Assembly: GCA_025055285.1 (NCBI GenBank)
Contig: JANWXM010000007.1
Span: 62,001 to 126,000 of the forward strand
Direction of reading: 5' to 3'
Length of the DNA stretch: 64,000 nucleotides
Origin: Saprospiraceae bacterium
GTDB lineage: Bacteria > Bacteroidota > Bacteroidia > Chitinophagales > Saprospiraceae
The translations under genes and the position numbers were made by a program. Of the stretch, positions 62,402 to 64,000 are shown in pieces (the first letter of the stretch is position 1; the number at the start of each line of letters is the position of its first letter). The notes beneath the pieces are model-generated. The model did not search any database and had not been told where the DNA came from. It saw only the letters and a list, made by a program, of their open reading frames with translations.

Positions 62402-64000
62402 TTAGCTGGCAAAGCGCCGTTGTAAATCCTCAAGTTCAAAGGTGATGAAACACAATCTGCCAGAAGGACTTCGATAGGGTTGAGCGCAAGCAAATAACTG
62501 ATCAATAAGGCTTTGCATTTCTTCTGTTGATAAGGGCTGCCCCGCACGCACGGCAGCACTTCGCGCTAAGGCACTGGCAAGGCGTTCGTGAAGACCCATA
62601 TCGGGCGTTACGTCCCTTTTGTATTGATCTAACAAACGCTCTAGTAGCGTTTCTTCCGTCTGATTTACTGTGGGCATAGCTGGTACACCATGAATAACAA
62701 ACGTATTCCCACCAAACTCTGTGATGTCAAAGCCCAAGCGATTAACTTCCGGCAAGATACTCCGCAATAAAGCTGCATCGGCGGGGCTCAACTCGAGGTT
62801 TTTAGGAAAAAGCAACTGCTGCACAGCAGCGGGTTGTTGGCGCAGTGCCTCTAGGTATCGTTCAAACAAGATGCGCTCGCTAGCCGCCTGCTGGTCTATA
62901 AGTAGAAAGCCAGATTTGATGTGCGTAATGATGTACTGTCCGTGAATCTGATATGGAGGCCGTTGTGACTTTAAAGCAGGTATATCAGTATCGACACCTT
63001 CTAAAGTATGACTTGTCTCGTCGGAAAACAAATCTGTAGCTCGAGAGGGGAGCGTGATCGGCGCTTGTTCCGATGAGGGCGTGTCTAATCCCTCAAAAAG
63101 GCGCTGCCAGTGGCGCAATTGCCTTTCCTCAGCGGAGCGTTCGCGAGTGCTGCGGTCGATGTTTGCAGCGCCAACTGTGCGCTCTGCTGCAGGCAATTCC
63201 TCGGGCCAGGGTACGGGCTTCGCTATGAATGCCGGTTCGGGTTCAAAATCAAGAGTTGGCGTCACATTATGAATACCTAAAGCATGCCGAACTGCGACTT
63301 TCAAATAATTATACACTAGGCGTTCGTCATCGAATTTAATTTCCTGTTTAGTCGGATGAACATTGACGTCAATTCGGGCCGGGTCAATGTCTATGAACAA
63401 CACATACAGCGGATAAGTGTCTGGAGGTAACATGCCCTCATAGGCGCTCATTACCGCGTGGTGTAAATAGGCACTTTTTATGTAGCGCCGATTGACAAAA
63501 AACATTTGTTCGCCACGCGCCTTTCGAAAATAATCGGGCTTACCTACAAAGCCACTGATGGTAAGGATTTCGGTTTCTTCGCGTACCGGCACAAGCTTTT
63601 TGTTGACAGCCTCTCCGAAAACCTTTACGATGCGCGTGCGCAGATTTCCGCTAACAAGATGAAAAAGCTCCTGCTCGTTGTGGTACAGCGAGAAGGAGAC
63701 TTCCGGATTGGCTAAAGCGAGATGCTGAAATTCGTCTAATATATGGCGCATTTCCACCAGGTCGCTCTTTAGAAAATTTCGCCTCGCCGGTACGTTGTAG
63801 AACAGATTGCGCACTACTATGTTAGTGCCCGGTGGACTGTGGCAAGGTTCGTGTACTTTAAGGAGACCGTCTTCCATAATTACGCGCGTACCCAATTCGT
63901 CTGTGGCACGGCGGGTGCGCAACTCCACCTGAGCAACGGCAGCAATAGAAGCCAGTGCCTCTCCTCGAAAACCCATCGTTCGAATAGAAAATAGATCGCG
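62402..64000 (-). CDS. mutL: DNA mismatch repair protein MutL, N-terminus outside the window
   Basis: The C-terminal 532 residues of MutL; the frame is open to the window edge and the first 85-95 residues are missing. GFRGEALASIAAVAQ of the GHKL ATPase is at residue 9 of the fragment, followed by LFYNVPARRNFLKSD and VNVHPTKQEIKF. A variable linker follows. The C-terminal domain has the endonuclease-type motif DQQAASERILFE (usual DQHAxxExxxxE, with His replaced by Gln). It mediates between MutS and excision. First visible gene of a four-gene minus-strand operon. Confidence 0.96.
   Translation of the reverse strand, partial: RDLFSIRTMGFRGEALASIAAVAQVELRTRRATDELGTRVIMEDGLLKVHEPCHSPPGTNIVVRNLFYNVPARRNFLKSDLVEMRHILDEFQHLALANPEVSFSLYHNEQELFHLVSGNLRTRIVKVFGEAVNKKLVPVREETEILTISGFVGKPDYFRKARGEQMFFVNRRYIKSAYLHHAVMSAYEGMLPPDTYPLYVLFIDIDPARIDVNVHPTKQEIKFDDERLVYNYLKVAVRHALGIHNVTPTLDFEPEPAFIAKPVPWPEELPAAERTVGAANIDRSTRERSAEERQLRHWQRLFEGLDTPSSEQAPITLPSRATDLFSDETSHTLEGVDTDIPALKSQRPPYQIHGQYIITHIKSGFLLIDQQAASERILFERYLEALRQQPAAVQQLLFPKNLELSPADAALLRSILPEVNRLGFDITEFGGNTFVIHGVPAMPTVNQTEETLLERLLDQYKRDVTPDMGLHERLASALARSAAVRAGQPLSTEEMQSLIDQLFACAQPYRSPSGRLCFITFELEDLQRRFAS

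Noticed and set aside
1-64000. CRISPR arrays, prophage, integrases, toxin-antitoxin pairs or defence islands.
   Set aside because: Searched for by eye on both strands; no repeat-spacer arrays, no phage structural genes, no recognisable transposase or defence genes were seen.

Overview
The window (about 48% G+C by eye) comes from a member of the Bacteroidota. The evidence is two SusC/SusD pairs, DUF6427, TIGR02757 and THUMP-like methyltransferase genes, a DAHP synthase/chorismate mutase fusion, the acpP-fabF-rnc order, and repeated promoters of the Bacteroidota type (-7 element TAnnTTTG, mostly TACCTTTG or TATCTTTG). Family and genus cannot be fixed from this stretch. Most of it is housekeeping DNA; no prophage, CRISPR array, rRNA operon or intact insertion sequence was seen.

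Layout. 1-5.3 kb: fumarylacetoacetase, cutA, an intergenic inverted-repeat element, then a decayed minus-strand locus: an MbnP-like gene and a di-heme cytochrome c peroxidase/MbnH-like gene, both broken by frameshifts and stops, with a small intact lipoprotein gene between them. 5.4-9.7 kb: pyk, acpP, fabF, rnc. 9.7-17.4 kb: DUF4340, a glucosaminidase-like protein lacking its catalytic Glu, comF plus a THUMP-like methyltransferase, two unknown exported/membrane proteins, purQ and DUF6427. 17.8 kb: tRNA-Lys(TTT). 18.7-30 kb: a polytopic membrane protein, a 1041-residue TPR protein with an outer-membrane barrel partner, a TPMT-like methyltransferase, UPF0158, a bacilliredoxin, a candidate small RNA, a second TPR protein and a THUMP RNA methyltransferase. 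30-44 kb: two SusCD loci; the second is led by an HGSNAT/NagX-like acyltransferase. Between them lie a SAM hydrolase-family gene, phoH with a small upstream ORF, and DAHP synthase/chorismate mutase. 44-52.8 kb: O-antigen ligase-like, TIGR02757, lon, uppS, an M20 amidohydrolase, a coiled-coil protein and an L,D-transpeptidase lipoprotein. 53-64 kb: decayed coding remnants, ychF, lysA, an ECF sigma factor with a small membrane partner, a membrane glycosyltransferase-TPR protein, and a minus-strand operon mutL-rhomboid-rhomboid-nuclease/phosphatase whose mutL runs off the right edge.

The -7 elements are useful for choosing starts: several upstream TTG codons lie inside a promoter element (comF, lysA) or just after one, so the annotated starts were moved downstream. 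The most notable observations are the decayed MbnP/MbnH pair, recoverable only by reading across frames; a promoter-plus-terminator small-RNA unit at 26.8 kb; the catalytically altered glucosaminidase-like protein; and the HGSNAT-SusC-SusD operon with no glycoside hydrolase.
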